Position numbers and translations under genes: made by a program. A stretch of 64,000 bases of DNA from Planococcus plakortidis (GTDB lineage Bacteria > Bacillota > Bacilli > Bacillales_A > Planococcaceae): positions 2,076,501 through 2,140,500 of the forward strand of contig NZ_CP016539.2 of the NCBI RefSeq assembly GCF_001687605.2, given 5' to 3'. Below the pieces are notes generated by a model. That model saw nothing but the letters and a program-made list of their open reading frames with translations, had not been told where the DNA came from and did no database searches. This document shows, piece by piece, positions 26,103 to 34,669 of the stretch (positions within the stretch are counted from its first letter, which is position 1; each line of letters begins with the position of its first letter).

Positions 26103-27029
26103 TCATTGCAATAATCGGTCGATATAACGCTGGACGACCAAGCCTTCGTCAAAGCCGACGAGAAAGGTCGATTGTTCTTGCATTTCATCAAATAAGGACG
26201 GAACTTCCATTTCTGTTTGCACTTCTACACGTGGTTTCCCCTGTTCCTCCCGATACAAACGCGACCAGTTTTCAAGCGTCAGCACCCCGTCTTCGCCGTA
26301 CACTTTAAATTGCAGCAATTCGTTTTGCCCCGCTCCGCTCAAGCCCGACAATGAAAAGGGCGCACCTTGCTGGGAGGTGCCATGGGCGATGATCCCGGTT
26401 TCACATTTTTCGGCGTCTTCTGGAAAGTCCACTTGGTGTGCGGCAATGTCCAATGTGCCGAACAAACGGTGCATCAACTGCAGGTAATGGGGAAAGACTT
26501 CACGCACGAACCCTCCCTGGTCCCTGGAGGCAATCCACGGATTTTGCTGCCACGGCCGTGGCCATACCGGAAACACCGTATGAAGTTCAATGCGGCGGAC
26601 TTTCCCGATGTCCCCGCTTTTGATGCGTAGCGCCATTTCCCGGACAACGGGCGAATACATCAGCGGAAAATGCATGGCGGTGTGGATACGGTTGTTCTTC
26701 GCCGATTCTGCCATGGACTTTGCGGCATGTGCGTCATGTGCCAAAGGCTTTTCGCATAAAACATGCAAGCCCCGCCTTGCCGCGGTTTCCGCCAGTTCTG
26801 CGTGGCTGTTCGGCGGCGTGCCGATATACACCCAATCGATATCTGCTTCGAATAATTCATCCAAGGAATCAGTGACGGGAACGCCATACTGTTCTTTTAC
26901 ATAATCCAACCGATTGCTATCCGTGTCATAAACCGCTGCAACCTGCACTTTGCCATGCTGCTGGATTTGTTTGATGATGCGTTCCCCGACAATTCCTGCG
27001 CCTATAATCCCAATCGCTATCAAATCCAT
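26103..27029 (-). CDS. Gfo/Idh/MocA family oxidoreductase
   Basis: A 308-residue NAD(P)-dependent oxidoreductase. The Rossmann domain starts GIIGAGIVGERI (residues 8-19) and carries the family motif CEKPLA near residue 92; the C-terminal half forms the substrate-binding domain with AMHFPLMYSPVVRE. Typical substrates are inositols, glucose-like sugars or biliverdin-like compounds; which applies is unknown. It precedes the aldehyde dehydrogenase by 20 bases, so the two form an operon and may share a pathway. The start is ATG at 27029; a TTG two codons later is better spaced from AAGGGG and could be the true start. Confidence 0.85.
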   Translation of the reverse strand: MDLIAIGIIGAGIVGERIIKQIQQHGKVQVAAVYDTDSNRLDYVKEQYGVPVTDSLDELFEADIDWVYIGTPPNSHAELAETAARRGLHVLCEKPLAHDAHAAKSMAESAKNNRIHTAMHFPLMYSPVVREMALRIKSGDIGKVRRIELHTVFPVWPRPWQQNPWIASRDQGGFVREVFPHYLQLMHRLFGTLDIAAHQVDFPEDAEKCETGIIAHGTSQQGAPFSLSGLSGAGQNELLQFKVYGEDGVLTLENWSRLYREEQGKPRVEVQTEMEVPSLFDEMQEQSTFLVGFDEGLVVQRYIDRLLQ

Positions 27030-27049
27030 CGCCCCTTTTTCTATTCATT

Positions 27050-27076
27050 GTTTATAAGTGTAACCTTGCGGGGTAT
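27050..27076 (+). promoter_or_regulatory. Sigma-B-like promoter of a 45-residue gene
   Basis: GTTTAT, 15 bases, GGGTAT. The consensus for sigma-B is GTTTAA-N12-15-GGGTAT, so only one base differs. It lies 46 bases before the small gene's start. Confidence 0.6.
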
Positions 27077-27121
27077 AGAATAGTCAAACAATTACATTCG
27101 CAAGAAAGAGGAGGAGTCATC

Positions 27122-27259
27122 ATGAATGAACAGAAAAACTGGTGGGAACCGATTTTTACAGGCACATTGGAAATGGGCGTCGACAAAGAGAAGTTGGAAA
27201 CCATCAATGAAGACAACTTATTATACTTCGGTGAAACAGCTGACACTTTGGAGCAATAA
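27122..27259 (+). CDS. Small 45-residue protein, putative general-stress gene
   Basis: A short open frame reading MNEQKNWWEPIFTGTLEMG and ending ETADTLEQ. Evidence that it is real: a textbook ribosome site GAGGAGG seven bases before the ATG, a sigma-B-like promoter 46 bases upstream, and a strong terminator 31 bases after the stop. It is acidic, has a WW pair near the N terminus and no membrane segment. I do not recognise a family and propose no function beyond likely stress induction. Divergent from the Gfo/Idh gene. Confidence 0.72.
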   Translation: MNEQKNWWEPIFTGTLEMGVDKEKLETINEDNLLYFGETADTLEQ

Positions 27260-27290
27260 ACGATGCACAGCCTTTATGCATGTACATAGC

Positions 27291-27330
27291 AGCGCTTGAT
27301 CCGGCCTCATGCGGAGCAAGCGCTTTTTTT
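27291..27330 (+). terminator. Terminator after the 45-residue gene
   Basis: AGCGCTTG-CCG/CGG-CAAGCGCT stem followed by eight T. Confidence 0.88.
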
Positions 27331-27401
27331 TGGAATCCAGTCCGCTCATTGTCGTCCGGCAATCTTTTCGCTATAATTCGATATAGAAAGCAGGGATAGC
27401 C

Positions 27402-28118
27402 ATGAAAACATTCATTTTAGTGATTACCCTGCTATTATTGGCAGGATGCAATTTGCCTGGCGCTACCGATACTGGCGGAACCACCGACAGGGCCACTGTC
27501 GAAGTCACCGAGGTCATTGACGGGGATACGGTGAAAATCCTGTACGAAGGCAAAGAAACCACGGTCCGGTATTTACTGGTCGATACGCCCGAAACGAATC
27601 ACCCGAGGTTCGGCGAGCAGCCGCTAGGCCCTGAAGCGACGGAGCGCAACCGCGAACTGATTGAACAGGCACAACGAATCGAGATCGAATTCGATGTCGG
27701 CGACCGTTTTGACGATTACGACCGCCTCCTCGCCTATTTATACGCGGATGGGGATAGCATACAGAAACAATTACTTGAAGAAGGCTACGCCCGGGTCGCT
27801 TATGTCTTCCCGCCCAATACCCGCTATATCGATGATTTCCGCGATGCCGAATCCAAAGCGAAAGATGCTGAGATCGGCATATGGGAATACGAAAATTATT
27901 CAACGGACCGGGGATTCAACGAAGATGCTTACCGGCATAAAGAAACGGACATACAGACAGACGATGGAGACTGCCGCATTAAAGGCAATATTAACCGAAG
28001 CGGCAATAAAATTTATCACATGCCTGGAACCCCTTCCTATGAAGGAACCAATCCTGAACAATGGTTCTGCACGGAACAACAGGCAAGGGATGCCGGTTTC
28101 CGCAGCTCCAGACAGTAA
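27402..28118 (+). CDS. Lipoprotein thermonuclease-like protein
   Basis: A 238-residue lipoprotein (lipobox LLAGC, Cys16) with a staphylococcal-nuclease fold at about residues 30-165: VIDGDTVKI, the catalytic arginine in VRYLLVDTPE, the DRFDDYDRLLAYLY segment and EEGYARVAY. The fold hydrolyses DNA and RNA with Ca2+ at the cell surface. The C-terminal 50 residues form a separate small module, CRIKGNINRSGNKIYHMPG then WFCTEQQARDAGFR, found at the end of many secreted Gram-positive nucleases; its two cysteines may pair. It probably forms a transcription unit with the next gene, 16 bases away. Confidence 0.88.
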   Translation: MKTFILVITLLLLAGCNLPGATDTGGTTDRATVEVTEVIDGDTVKILYEGKETTVRYLLVDTPETNHPRFGEQPLGPEATERNRELIEQAQRIEIEFDVGDRFDDYDRLLAYLYADGDSIQKQLLEEGYARVAYVFPPNTRYIDDFRDAESKAKDAEIGIWEYENYSTDRGFNEDAYRHKETDIQTDDGDCRIKGNINRSGNKIYHMPGTPSYEGTNPEQWFCTEQQARDAGFRSSRQ

Positions 28119-28134
28119 AAAGAGGAGGAATACG

Positions 28135-28644
28135 ATGCAATTGCTTGTCCTGCGCCTTGACTACCGCAGTTCTACAACGATTGAAAGCCTTCAAAGACAG
28201 CTGCGCCAGCCGAATTCCAAACTGGCGCTGCAACTGCCTCATATCCCGCTGCTGGCCTACCAAAATACATCGCCGCTTCAATTGAAGGCAACATTCGAAC
28301 CGATCGCTAAACAAGCCGCCGTCCCCTCTTTTCATGCCAGCGATATCGGATTTTCAAAAGAGGGTGCCCGATTTTATCTACAGGTCCAGCCGGAGGAAAC
28401 ACTAAACGAACTTCACAGCTCGTTGAAATTGGCTGGCCATGAATTTTCAGCGGCCAGCCCTGGCAACCCTTGGCAGCCTCGAATACCGCTCATCGGTCAA
28501 GTTCCCGCTCCGTTTTGGGGCCCCCTCTTTGCCAGGCTTGCACTCGAGTTCAGTTCGCTTGAGGGAATCGGGGCAGCTTTGGAATGCTGGACCGTGATTG
28601 GTCATCGGACGTCAATCGAGTGGAGCATTTTCCTGGACAGTTGA
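28135..28644 (+). CDS. Unknown protein resembling a degenerate 2H phosphoesterase
   Basis: A 169-residue soluble protein; AGAGGAGG lies directly before the ATG. The order of elements (LQLPHIPLLAYQ near residue 35, then PWQPRIPLIGQV near residue 115, about 80 residues apart) recalls 2H phosphoesterases, which have two HxT/S motifs. Here the first keeps His36 but has P in place of T, and the second has Arg116 in place of His, so catalysis would be lost. This reading is an inference from spacing and pattern only. It follows the nuclease lipoprotein gene by 16 bases and precedes the tRNA promoter. Confidence 0.6.
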   Translation: MQLLVLRLDYRSSTTIESLQRQLRQPNSKLALQLPHIPLLAYQNTSPLQLKATFEPIAKQAAVPSFHASDIGFSKEGARFYLQVQPEETLNELHSSLKLAGHEFSAASPGNPWQPRIPLIGQVPAPFWGPLFARLALEFSSLEGIGAALECWTVIGHRTSIEWSIFLDS

Positions 28645-28691
28645 AAATCAAAACTGCTTTTAAAAAACTAAAAGTTTTTTCACAAAAACTA

Positions 28692-28720
28692 TTGTCTTTT
28701 TTAAAACTGGCATATATAAT
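28692..28720 (+). promoter_or_regulatory. Promoter of tRNA-Val
   Basis: TTGTCT, 17 bases, TATAAT, ending 21 bases before the mature tRNA. Confidence 0.75.
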
Positions 28721-28741
28721 AATAAATGTCCTTGAGATTGC

Positions 28742-28814
28742 GATTCCTTAGCTCAGCTGGGAGAGCGCTACCTTGACAGGGTAGAGGTCGCTGGTTCGAG
28801 CCCAGTAGGAATCA
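28742..28814 (+). tRNA. tRNA-Val (anticodon GAC)
   Basis: A full cloverleaf can be drawn: acceptor GATTCCT/AGGAATC, D arm GCTC/GAGC, anticodon arm CTACC/GGTAG with loop TTGACAG (anticodon GAC), variable AGGTC, T arm GCTGG/CCAGT with TTCGAGC, discriminator A. CCA is not encoded. It reads GUC and GUU. Single tRNA with its own promoter and terminator. Confidence 0.95.
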
Positions 28815-28840
28815 TCATAAGCACGCCTTGCGCTGCTCCA

Positions 28841-28874
28841 GAAAACACCAACCGTTTGTACGGTTGGTGTTTTC
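28841..28874 (+). terminator. Terminator after tRNA-Val
   Basis: GAAAACACCAACCG/CGGTTGGTGTTTTC perfect stem with a six-base loop; near-symmetrical. Confidence 0.8.
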
Positions 28875-28888
28875 TCGTTGGGGCAACC

Positions 28889-28927
28889 AAAAAAAGATGG
28901 AAGCCCGCGGGCTTCCATCTTTTTTTT
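28889..28927. terminator. Palindromic terminator before the TRAP operon end
   Basis: AAAAAGATGGAAGCCCG/CGGGCTTCCATCTTTTT perfect palindrome at the end of the TRAP permease gene. Confidence 0.88.
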
Positions 28928-28928
28928 A

Positions 28929-30962
28929 TTAAGCTGTTTGAGGTCTTTTCGTCTTTTTATCTTTCGACATCCATTGGATCACGAACAAGACGATAAAGAC
29001 AGCCGCTCCGATAAGATCCGTGAAACCTTCCGGATAGATCAAGGCAATCCCTGTAGCGAATGTGATGATCCGCTCCAGCCAGTTGAGTTTGCGGTACCAA
29101 TAGCCGATCAATCCGGCACCGATGGCGATCATCCCGGTGATGGCGGTGATCAATACCCATATCAATTGTGTCCAGGTCGTATCGATCATCAAGAGTTCTG
29201 GAGACAAGACGAACATATACGGAATGATGAATGCCGCAATGGCAAGCTTCGCCGCATTGAAACCTGTCCGTATCGGCTCCCCGCCGGAAATCCCGGAAGC
29301 TGCAAATGCAGCGAGGGCGACTGGCGGAGTGATATCTGCGATTATCCCGAAGTAGAAGACGAACAAATGGGCAGATAATGCGACCACGATCGGTACAGCC
29401 GCGCCAGCAGGTTCATCGACCATCAACAAGGTAATGATGGCTGGGGCAGCAATGGTTGAGGTGATGACATAGTTTGCCGTTGTCGGCGAGCCCATGCCAA
29501 GCACGATCGCTGCAAGCATCGTGAAAAATAAGGTCAACAGGACGTTCCCGCCGGATGCCGATACAAGACCATTTGCCAGGGACAACCCAAGGCCGGTCTT
29601 CACGACAACCCCGACAATGATCCCTGCCGTCGCTGTCGCAGCGGCGACCGCAAGCGCAGTTCTCGCGCCGTCCACCAGGGCGTGGATGATGTCTTTAAAG
29701 CCAAGGCGTGTTTCTTTATTGAAAGCACTGACGAAGATCGTCAGCAATATGCCATATAAGGCCGCTTGCATTGTCGGGATCCCGACCAGCAAAAACAGGA
29801 TGATCGCGAGGATCGGCGTCAATAGATAGATTTTCTTCAATACTTCTTTGCGGTCCGGCATTTCATCCGCCGATAGGCCTTTCAATCCAATTCGTTTTGC
29901 CTCGAAATGGGTCATGATCCACACACCCGTAAAGTATAGGAGCGCCGGGATGGCTGCCGCTTTGGCGATTTCCCAATAAGTGACGCCGCCGATGAACTCG
30001 ACCATCAGGAACGCTGCCGCCCCCATGATCGGTGGCATCAACTGGCCGCCTGTCGAAGCTGCTGCCTCGACGCCGCCGGCGAATTCCTTCTTATATCCAA
30101 GCTTTTTCATCATCGGGATCGTATAAGACCCGGATGTAACTACGTTGGCAACCGAGCTCCCTGAGATGGTCCCTTGCAGGGCACTGGAGAAGATGGCTAC
30201 TTTTGCCGGCCCTCCTGTTAAGTTTCCGGCAAGCGATACGGCGAGATCATTGAAATACTGGCCGACTCCGGTCTTCACCAGGAATGAACCGAATAATAGG
30301 AACGTAAAGATGAAGGTGGCAGAAACCCCGATCGGTGTCCCGAGGATGCCGTCTGTCGTGTAGAACATCAATTGGATCAAGGATTCCAGGTCTTGGCCTC
30401 GGTGGCGCATGAACCCAGGAAAATACGGCCCGAAAAATCCGTATGATAAAAACAGCAATCCGATGATGGTAATCGGCAACCCAACAGCCCGGCGCGTTGC
30501 TTCAAGCGTCAAGATGACGGCTAGGATCCCTACAATCAAATCCAGTTCGGTCACGCGGCCGATACGGAATACCAAATCATCGTACATGATCGGCCAATAC
30601 GCACCGATACCGATAGACAATAAGGCAAGTATGTAATCATACCAGGCCACTTTATGGCGCGCACCTTTCCGGCGGCGCATCGGGAACAAGATAAAAATGA
30701 GCGACAGCGCAAACCCTAAGTGGACTGAACGCTGGATGTACGCTGTGTATTGGCCGAAAATGGCTGTGTATAATTGAAACAACGAAAATGCTAAAAGCCC
30801 GTAAAACACCACATGTTTGATCATGCCTGACAAATCGCGTGTATTCGATTCCGGATCGTATTTCTGGAGAATCTCTTTTTGTTTCTCCTCCGAGATGTAG
30901 CTTTCGTCTTCAGGCGGAAGCTTTTTCTCTTTTCTTTCTTCTGGCGATAGTTTATCACTCAT
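28929..30962 (-). CDS. TRAP transporter fused permease (DctQM, 4TM/12TM type)
   Basis: A 677-residue membrane protein in which the small DctQ and large DctM TRAP subunits are fused, as usual for TAXI-type systems. The first 50 residues are cytosolic and charged; many hydrophobic helices follow. DctM signatures include SGSSVANVVTSGSYTIPMMKK, GGQLMPPIMGAAAFLM and GMGSPTTANYVI. With the TAXI binding protein it imports an organic anion using the Na+ or H+ gradient; the ligand is unknown, with dicarboxylates or glutamate as family examples. It overlaps the DUF1850 gene by eight bases. Confidence 0.93.
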   Translation of the reverse strand: MSDKLSPEERKEKKLPPEDESYISEEKQKEILQKYDPESNTRDLSGMIKHVVFYGLLAFSLFQLYTAIFGQYTAYIQRSVHLGFALSLIFILFPMRRRKGARHKVAWYDYILALLSIGIGAYWPIMYDDLVFRIGRVTELDLIVGILAVILTLEATRRAVGLPITIIGLLFLSYGFFGPYFPGFMRHRGQDLESLIQLMFYTTDGILGTPIGVSATFIFTFLLFGSFLVKTGVGQYFNDLAVSLAGNLTGGPAKVAIFSSALQGTISGSSVANVVTSGSYTIPMMKKLGYKKEFAGGVEAAASTGGQLMPPIMGAAAFLMVEFIGGVTYWEIAKAAAIPALLYFTGVWIMTHFEAKRIGLKGLSADEMPDRKEVLKKIYLLTPILAIILFLLVGIPTMQAALYGILLTIFVSAFNKETRLGFKDIIHALVDGARTALAVAAATATAGIIVGVVVKTGLGLSLANGLVSASGGNVLLTLFFTMLAAIVLGMGSPTTANYVITSTIAAPAIITLLMVDEPAGAAVPIVVALSAHLFVFYFGIIADITPPVALAAFAASGISGGEPIRTGFNAAKLAIAAFIIPYMFVLSPELLMIDTTWTQLIWVLITAITGMIAIGAGLIGYWYRKLNWLERIITFATGIALIYPEGFTDLIGAAVFIVLFVIQWMSKDKKTKRPQTA

Positions 30963-31476
30963 AGATGTTCACTCCTTCTAATTGCTGATAAATGGATAGG
31001 CGCTGGGCACGGAATGTATAAATCTTGCCTCTTTCCAAACTCTTCTTCAAATCGAGTTCTTTCCCTGCGAATAGGAAAGCGAGTTCCGCGTCCACGTCCC
31101 CGACTAGCAATCGGAATTCGGGCAGCTTCCGCTTCATATCCTCAATAAAGTATTTCCCGTCTTTTTCGACAAAGCGCTCCCCTTCTCCTGCATTCGACGG
31201 CATGCCGATATTGAAATCTTCGTACTGAAGTTCCGTCATCACCAATTGCCCCCCCTCATCGAGGCGGTAAGTTTCGATGACATCCGATAGATGGATCGAA
31301 TGCGTATAGCGGATCTTGAAGCGGTTTTCAATAACAGGAACGCGCGCTGCGATCTCGCCTGTTTCCGATTCGATGAAGACGAAGTGTTTCTTGTATGGGA
31401 TGAAGAAAAGTGCGGAGCAGATAAGAATGAGGATGGTGAATATAAGAAGGGTTTTGAGAATTCTTTTATTCCGCAA
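30955..31476 (-). CDS. DUF1850 protein of the TRAP-TAXI operon
   Basis: A 173-residue protein with one N-terminal membrane helix (about residues 8-27) and an extracytoplasmic domain bearing the DUF1850 features FKIRYTHSIHLSDVIETYR and YEDFNIGMPSNAGEGERF. Such proteins accompany TAXI-type TRAP transporters; their job is not known. The start is taken as TTG at 31476, because AGGGGG lies seven bases upstream and no ATG or GTG is suitably placed. It stands between the binding protein and the permease and is translated in overlap with the latter. Confidence 0.8.
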   Translation of the reverse strand: MRNKRILKTLLIFTILILICSALFFIPYKKHFVFIESETGEIAARVPVIENRFKIRYTHSIHLSDVIETYRLDEGGQLVMTELQYEDFNIGMPSNAGEGERFVEKDGKYFIEDMKRKLPEFRLLVGDVDAELAFLFAGKELDLKKSLERGKIYTFRAQRLSIYQQLEGVNIYE

Positions 31477-31504
31477 GTTGGATCCCCCTAGCCACAAAAA
31501 ATAA

Positions 31505-31541
31505 ATAACGACGATAAAGCTTGCGCTTTATCGTCAGTTAT
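31505..31541 (-). terminator. Intercistronic hairpin after the TAXI binding protein
   Basis: GACGATAAAGC/GCTTTATCGTC stem with a four-base loop, then TTATTTATTTTTTG on the minus strand. It lies inside the operon and probably acts as a partial terminator or 3' stabiliser that favours the binding protein. Confidence 0.7.
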
Positions 31542-31553
31542 TCTGATCCGTTC

Positions 31554-32534
31554 TTATTGGTTTACTTCATCGAAGTAACGCTGTGCGCCAGGATGGATAT
31601 CGATTCCGATACCGTCAAGAGCTGTTTCCGCTTTGATGAATTCAGCTTTGGCATGTTGGATTTGATCCGTGTTTTCGTAAATGGCTTTTGTGATGTCATA
31701 GACTGTGTCTTCAGAGATATCGTTTTGCACGACAAGCATGGCAAGAACGGACACCGTCGGAACTTCTTCAGTCAACCCATAAGTGCCGGAAGGAACTGCA
31801 TCCTCTGCATAGTACGGGTACTTCTCGATCAATTCTGCTGCTTTTTCGGCTGCGACAGGAACGATATTAACATCGGCAGTCGCACTCAAGCTTTCAACTG
31901 CGCCAGTCGGCGTTCCTGCTGTGATGAATGCTGCGTCGATTTGGCCGGATTGCAGGCTTTCCTGAGATTCGCCGAAGTCCAAGTTCTGCGCGTCGATGTC
32001 ATCCATCGTCATGCCATGGATCTCAAGCAATTGCTCCGCGTTGATATACGTACCTGAACCAGGTGCCCCGACTGATACCGATTTACCTGCCAAGTCTTCA
32101 AACGCAGTGATGCCGGATCCTTCAGTCGTTACGATCTGGATCGTTTCCGGGTAAAGGGCACCGATTGCAGATACGCTGTCGATGACTTCCCCTTCGAACA
32201 TATTCGAGCCTTCAGAAGCATAGAAAGCCGTGTCTGTCTGAACAAAAGCGATTTCGCCAGTGCCATCAGCAAGTGATGTCATATTGGCTGCAGATGCCTG
32301 GGATACTTCGGCAGTCGTATCGATGCCGGTCTCATTCTCGATGATCGTAGCCATCGCCCCGCCAAGCGGGTAATACGTTCCCGTGGTTCCGCCAGTCAAA
32401 ATACTGAGGAATTCCGGTTCGGATGCTCCGCCGCCACCTTCTCCTTCGTTAGCTGCATCATCTCCACAGCCTGCCAGGAATACGGATCCGGCCAAAGCGA
32501 CAGTCGCGTAGAATCCAAATTTTTTGTTTAACAT
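31554..32534 (-). CDS. TAXI family TRAP transporter solute-binding lipoprotein
   Basis: A 326-residue lipoprotein: lipobox FLAGC with Cys23, a G/E-rich spacer, then the TAXI domain (ILTGGTTGTYYPLGGAMA, AFVQTDTAFYA, VSVGAPGSGTYINAEQLLE). It binds the transporter's ligand outside the membrane and delivers it to the fused permease. GGGAGG lies nine bases before the start. It is the first gene of a three-gene operon with DUF1850 and the permease. Confidence 0.92.
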   Translation of the reverse strand: MLNKKFGFYATVALAGSVFLAGCGDDAANEGEGGGGASEPEFLSILTGGTTGTYYPLGGAMATIIENETGIDTTAEVSQASAANMTSLADGTGEIAFVQTDTAFYASEGSNMFEGEVIDSVSAIGALYPETIQIVTTEGSGITAFEDLAGKSVSVGAPGSGTYINAEQLLEIHGMTMDDIDAQNLDFGESQESLQSGQIDAAFITAGTPTGAVESLSATADVNIVPVAAEKAAELIEKYPYYAEDAVPSGTYGLTEEVPTVSVLAMLVVQNDISEDTVYDITKAIYENTDQIQHAKAEFIKAETALDGIGIDIHPGAQRYFDEVNQ

Positions 32535-32658
32535 AAATCGGCCTCCCTTTTTCTATAGTTTCTTTCAACCTTCATAATACCATGACTTTCTGTCCAGCTG
32601 TCAATTTAATTTTAAAAATGGAATCGTTTACAAACCAAATATATGGAAATTAAATCCA

Positions 32659-33246
32659 TCAATCGTATTCCGCTCCAGGCAAGTGAGTTTCGGGCGTTGT
32701 CTCTTCCGGTGCCAAGTCTTCAAAGCTTCTGCCTTCCTCTTCCAAATCGCGTGTGCGATGGGCGATACGTGCCGAAGCACAGGCGGCGATACTCGAAACG
32801 AGGTCATCGAGGAAAGTATGGACATGCTCCCCGTATTTGGTGTCCAGATTATGGATGATGCCGGTCTTGTTTTTATCCAAATGGCCGAACGTCGTTACAG
32901 CGATGCTGCCGTATGTGAGCACGGCACCGAGCCCGATCATTTCATCGACGCCGAACAAGCCTTCATCCGAACCGACGATCTGCTGAAGCGGCTGCGACAG
33001 CTTCCCTTGCTCTGCCAGTTCGTCGAGCTCGATGCCGACCAATAAGGCATGCTGCATTTCCCGTTTACGCAAGACGCTCTCGACCGACTCGATGCAATGG
33101 GCCAAGGTCAATCCTTCATTAAACGGCAATTGCATATCCAATACGATTTTTGCGATGTCTTCTTTTGTGACTCCTCTTCTTGCCAATGCTTCATGCGTCG
33201 CTTTATTCACTTCTTCTGAATGTACACGGAAATGTCCTCCGTCCAT
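32659..33246 (-). CDS. Phosphatidylglycerophosphatase A family protein (YutG-like)
   Basis: A 195-residue acidic protein without obvious TM helices, matching the PgpA/YutG family of Bacillales: DMQLPFNEGLTLAHCIESVE, GSDEGLFGVDEMIGLGAVLTYGS and KYGEHVHTFLDDLVSSIAA. PgpA dephosphorylates phosphatidylglycerol phosphate in phospholipid synthesis; the Gram-positive soluble branch is less well studied, so enzyme activity is inferred. It is divergent from the esterase gene and monocistronic. Confidence 0.82.
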   Translation of the reverse strand: MDGGHFRVHSEEVNKATHEALARRGVTKEDIAKIVLDMQLPFNEGLTLAHCIESVESVLRKREMQHALLVGIELDELAEQGKLSQPLQQIVGSDEGLFGVDEMIGLGAVLTYGSIAVTTFGHLDKNKTGIIHNLDTKYGEHVHTFLDDLVSSIAACASARIAHRTRDLEEEGRSFEDLAPEETTPETHLPGAEYD

Positions 33247-33351
33247 GGTGTGATCCCCTCTCTCTATTTGGATTTACCTTCCTGTCCATTATACCTTGCG
33301 GGGGGAATATGTTACAATTTTTGTACAATAGAATTAGAAGGAGGCAACATC

Positions 33352-34074
33352 ATGAACAATGGAAGCGTAGAGGATTTCACGCTTTACAGCGATGCCTTGG
33401 GAGAGGACATGCAGGTGCTCATCCATCTGCCCGCAAATTATTCCCCTCTCTACAAATACAGCCTGGTCATCGCCTCGGACGGCAAGGATTATTTCCAGCT
33501 AGGGCGCGCGCCCCGCGTCGTCGATGAATTGCTGGCCAACGAGGAAATCGAGAACATCATTTTCGTCGGTATCCCCTATAAAAGTGTAGAAGACCGCAAC
33601 CGCAAATATGAACCTGCCGGCGAACAGCACGGGGCGTATTTACGCTTTTTGGCCCACGAACTGGTCCCTTACCTCGACGAGAAGTATCCCACTTACCAAG
33701 TCGGCATGGGCCGCACATTGGTCGGCGATTCACTCGCTGCGACGGTGTCTTTGATGGCTGCACTGAAATACCCGAATATTTTCGGGCGTGTCATCCTTCA
33801 ATCACCGAAAGTCGGGCCGGAAATGATGGAGGCTGTAGAGAAATTTTCGATGAACAATTCGTTCACGGTCTACCACGTCATCGGCTCGGAAGAAACGGAA
33901 GTGAAATTGACCAACGGTGAAACGGCCGACTTCCTTACGCCGAACCGCGAATTGAACGAGTTGATGAAAAATAAAGGGTTTTCGCTGTTTTATGAAGAAT
34001 TCAAAGGAGACCACACATGGAAATATTGGCAGCCTGATTTGAAACGGGCATTGCTGATGAATTTCGGTATGTAG
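33352..34074 (+). CDS. yjcH: Esterase D-like alpha/beta hydrolase (YjcH)
   Basis: A 240-residue protein of the Fes/esterase D group. The oxyanion and nucleophile region GRTLVGDSLAATVSLMAALKYP holds the GxSxxG-like serine; the late FKGDHTWKYWQPDL contains the catalytic histidine. It matches B. subtilis YjcH, which stands next to yjcG and yjcF as here. Substrate unknown. The start at 33352 has AAGGAGG seven bases upstream. Two TACAAT hexamers lie just before it. First gene of yjcH-yjcG-yjcF. Confidence 0.87.
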   Translation: MNNGSVEDFTLYSDALGEDMQVLIHLPANYSPLYKYSLVIASDGKDYFQLGRAPRVVDELLANEEIENIIFVGIPYKSVEDRNRKYEPAGEQHGAYLRFLAHELVPYLDEKYPTYQVGMGRTLVGDSLAATVSLMAALKYPNIFGRVILQSPKVGPEMMEAVEKFSMNNSFTVYHVIGSEETEVKLTNGETADFLTPNRELNELMKNKGFSLFYEEFKGDHTWKYWQPDLKRALLMNFGM

Positions 34075-34150
34075 GCCTTGAGGAAACAAAACGGTCAATT
34101 TGATACAATTGAAGAGAACAGCATTTATTTGACGAGGAGGTCTATTGATT

Positions 34151-34669
34151 ATGAAATATGGCATTGCAGCATTTCCATCAAAAAAACTACAAGACTTGGC
34201 GAATTCCTATCGGAAGCGCTATGATCCGCATTATGAATTGATCACACCACATATTACATTGAAAGGGCCTTTCGAAGCGGATGATTCGGAAGTGAAAGCG
34301 ATGGCTGAGGAACTCGGCAATATCGCCAAGCGCCAAAAGCCTTTCCGTATCCACGCAACACGCGTCAGCACGTTCACACCGGTGACGAACGCCTTGTACT
34401 TCAAGATCGAGCCGTCCAAAGAGCTGATGGATCTTCACGAAGACCTCCACTCCGATTTTCTTGGCGGCATGCCGGACCATCCTTTTGTACCGCATATCAC
34501 GATCGCACAGAAATTGTCGGATTCGGAACATGCCGATGTTTACGGCCAATTGAAGATGGCCGGCATCGACCACGAAGAGACGATTGACCGCATCCACCTC
34601 CTCTACCAATTGGAAGATGGGTCGTGGACAGTGTACGACACATTCCGCTTGTCAGGAGATGAAGCTTAA
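34151..34669 (+). CDS. yjcG: 2H phosphoesterase / 2'-5' RNA ligase-like YjcG
   Basis: A 172-residue protein with two intact 2H motifs, PHITL at residues 33-37 and PHITI at 114-118, about 80 residues apart. The fold handles 2',3'-cyclic or 2'-5' phosphodiesters; the natural substrate in Bacillales is not established. ATG at 34151 agrees with the family start MKYGI and with AGGAGG upstream; a TTG two codons earlier is less likely. Its stop is directly followed by the TTG start of yjcF. Confidence 0.9.
   Translation: MKYGIAAFPSKKLQDLANSYRKRYDPHYELITPHITLKGPFEADDSEVKAMAEELGNIAKRQKPFRIHATRVSTFTPVTNALYFKIEPSKELMDLHEDLHSDFLGGMPDHPFVPHITIAQKLSDSEHADVYGQLKMAGIDHEETIDRIHLLYQLEDGSWTVYDTFRLSGDEA

Noticed and set aside
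33290-33345. Sigma-B promoter before yjcH (GGGAAT element)
   Set aside because: No GTTT-type -35 at the right distance; two TACAAT hexamers give a simpler sigma-A explanation.
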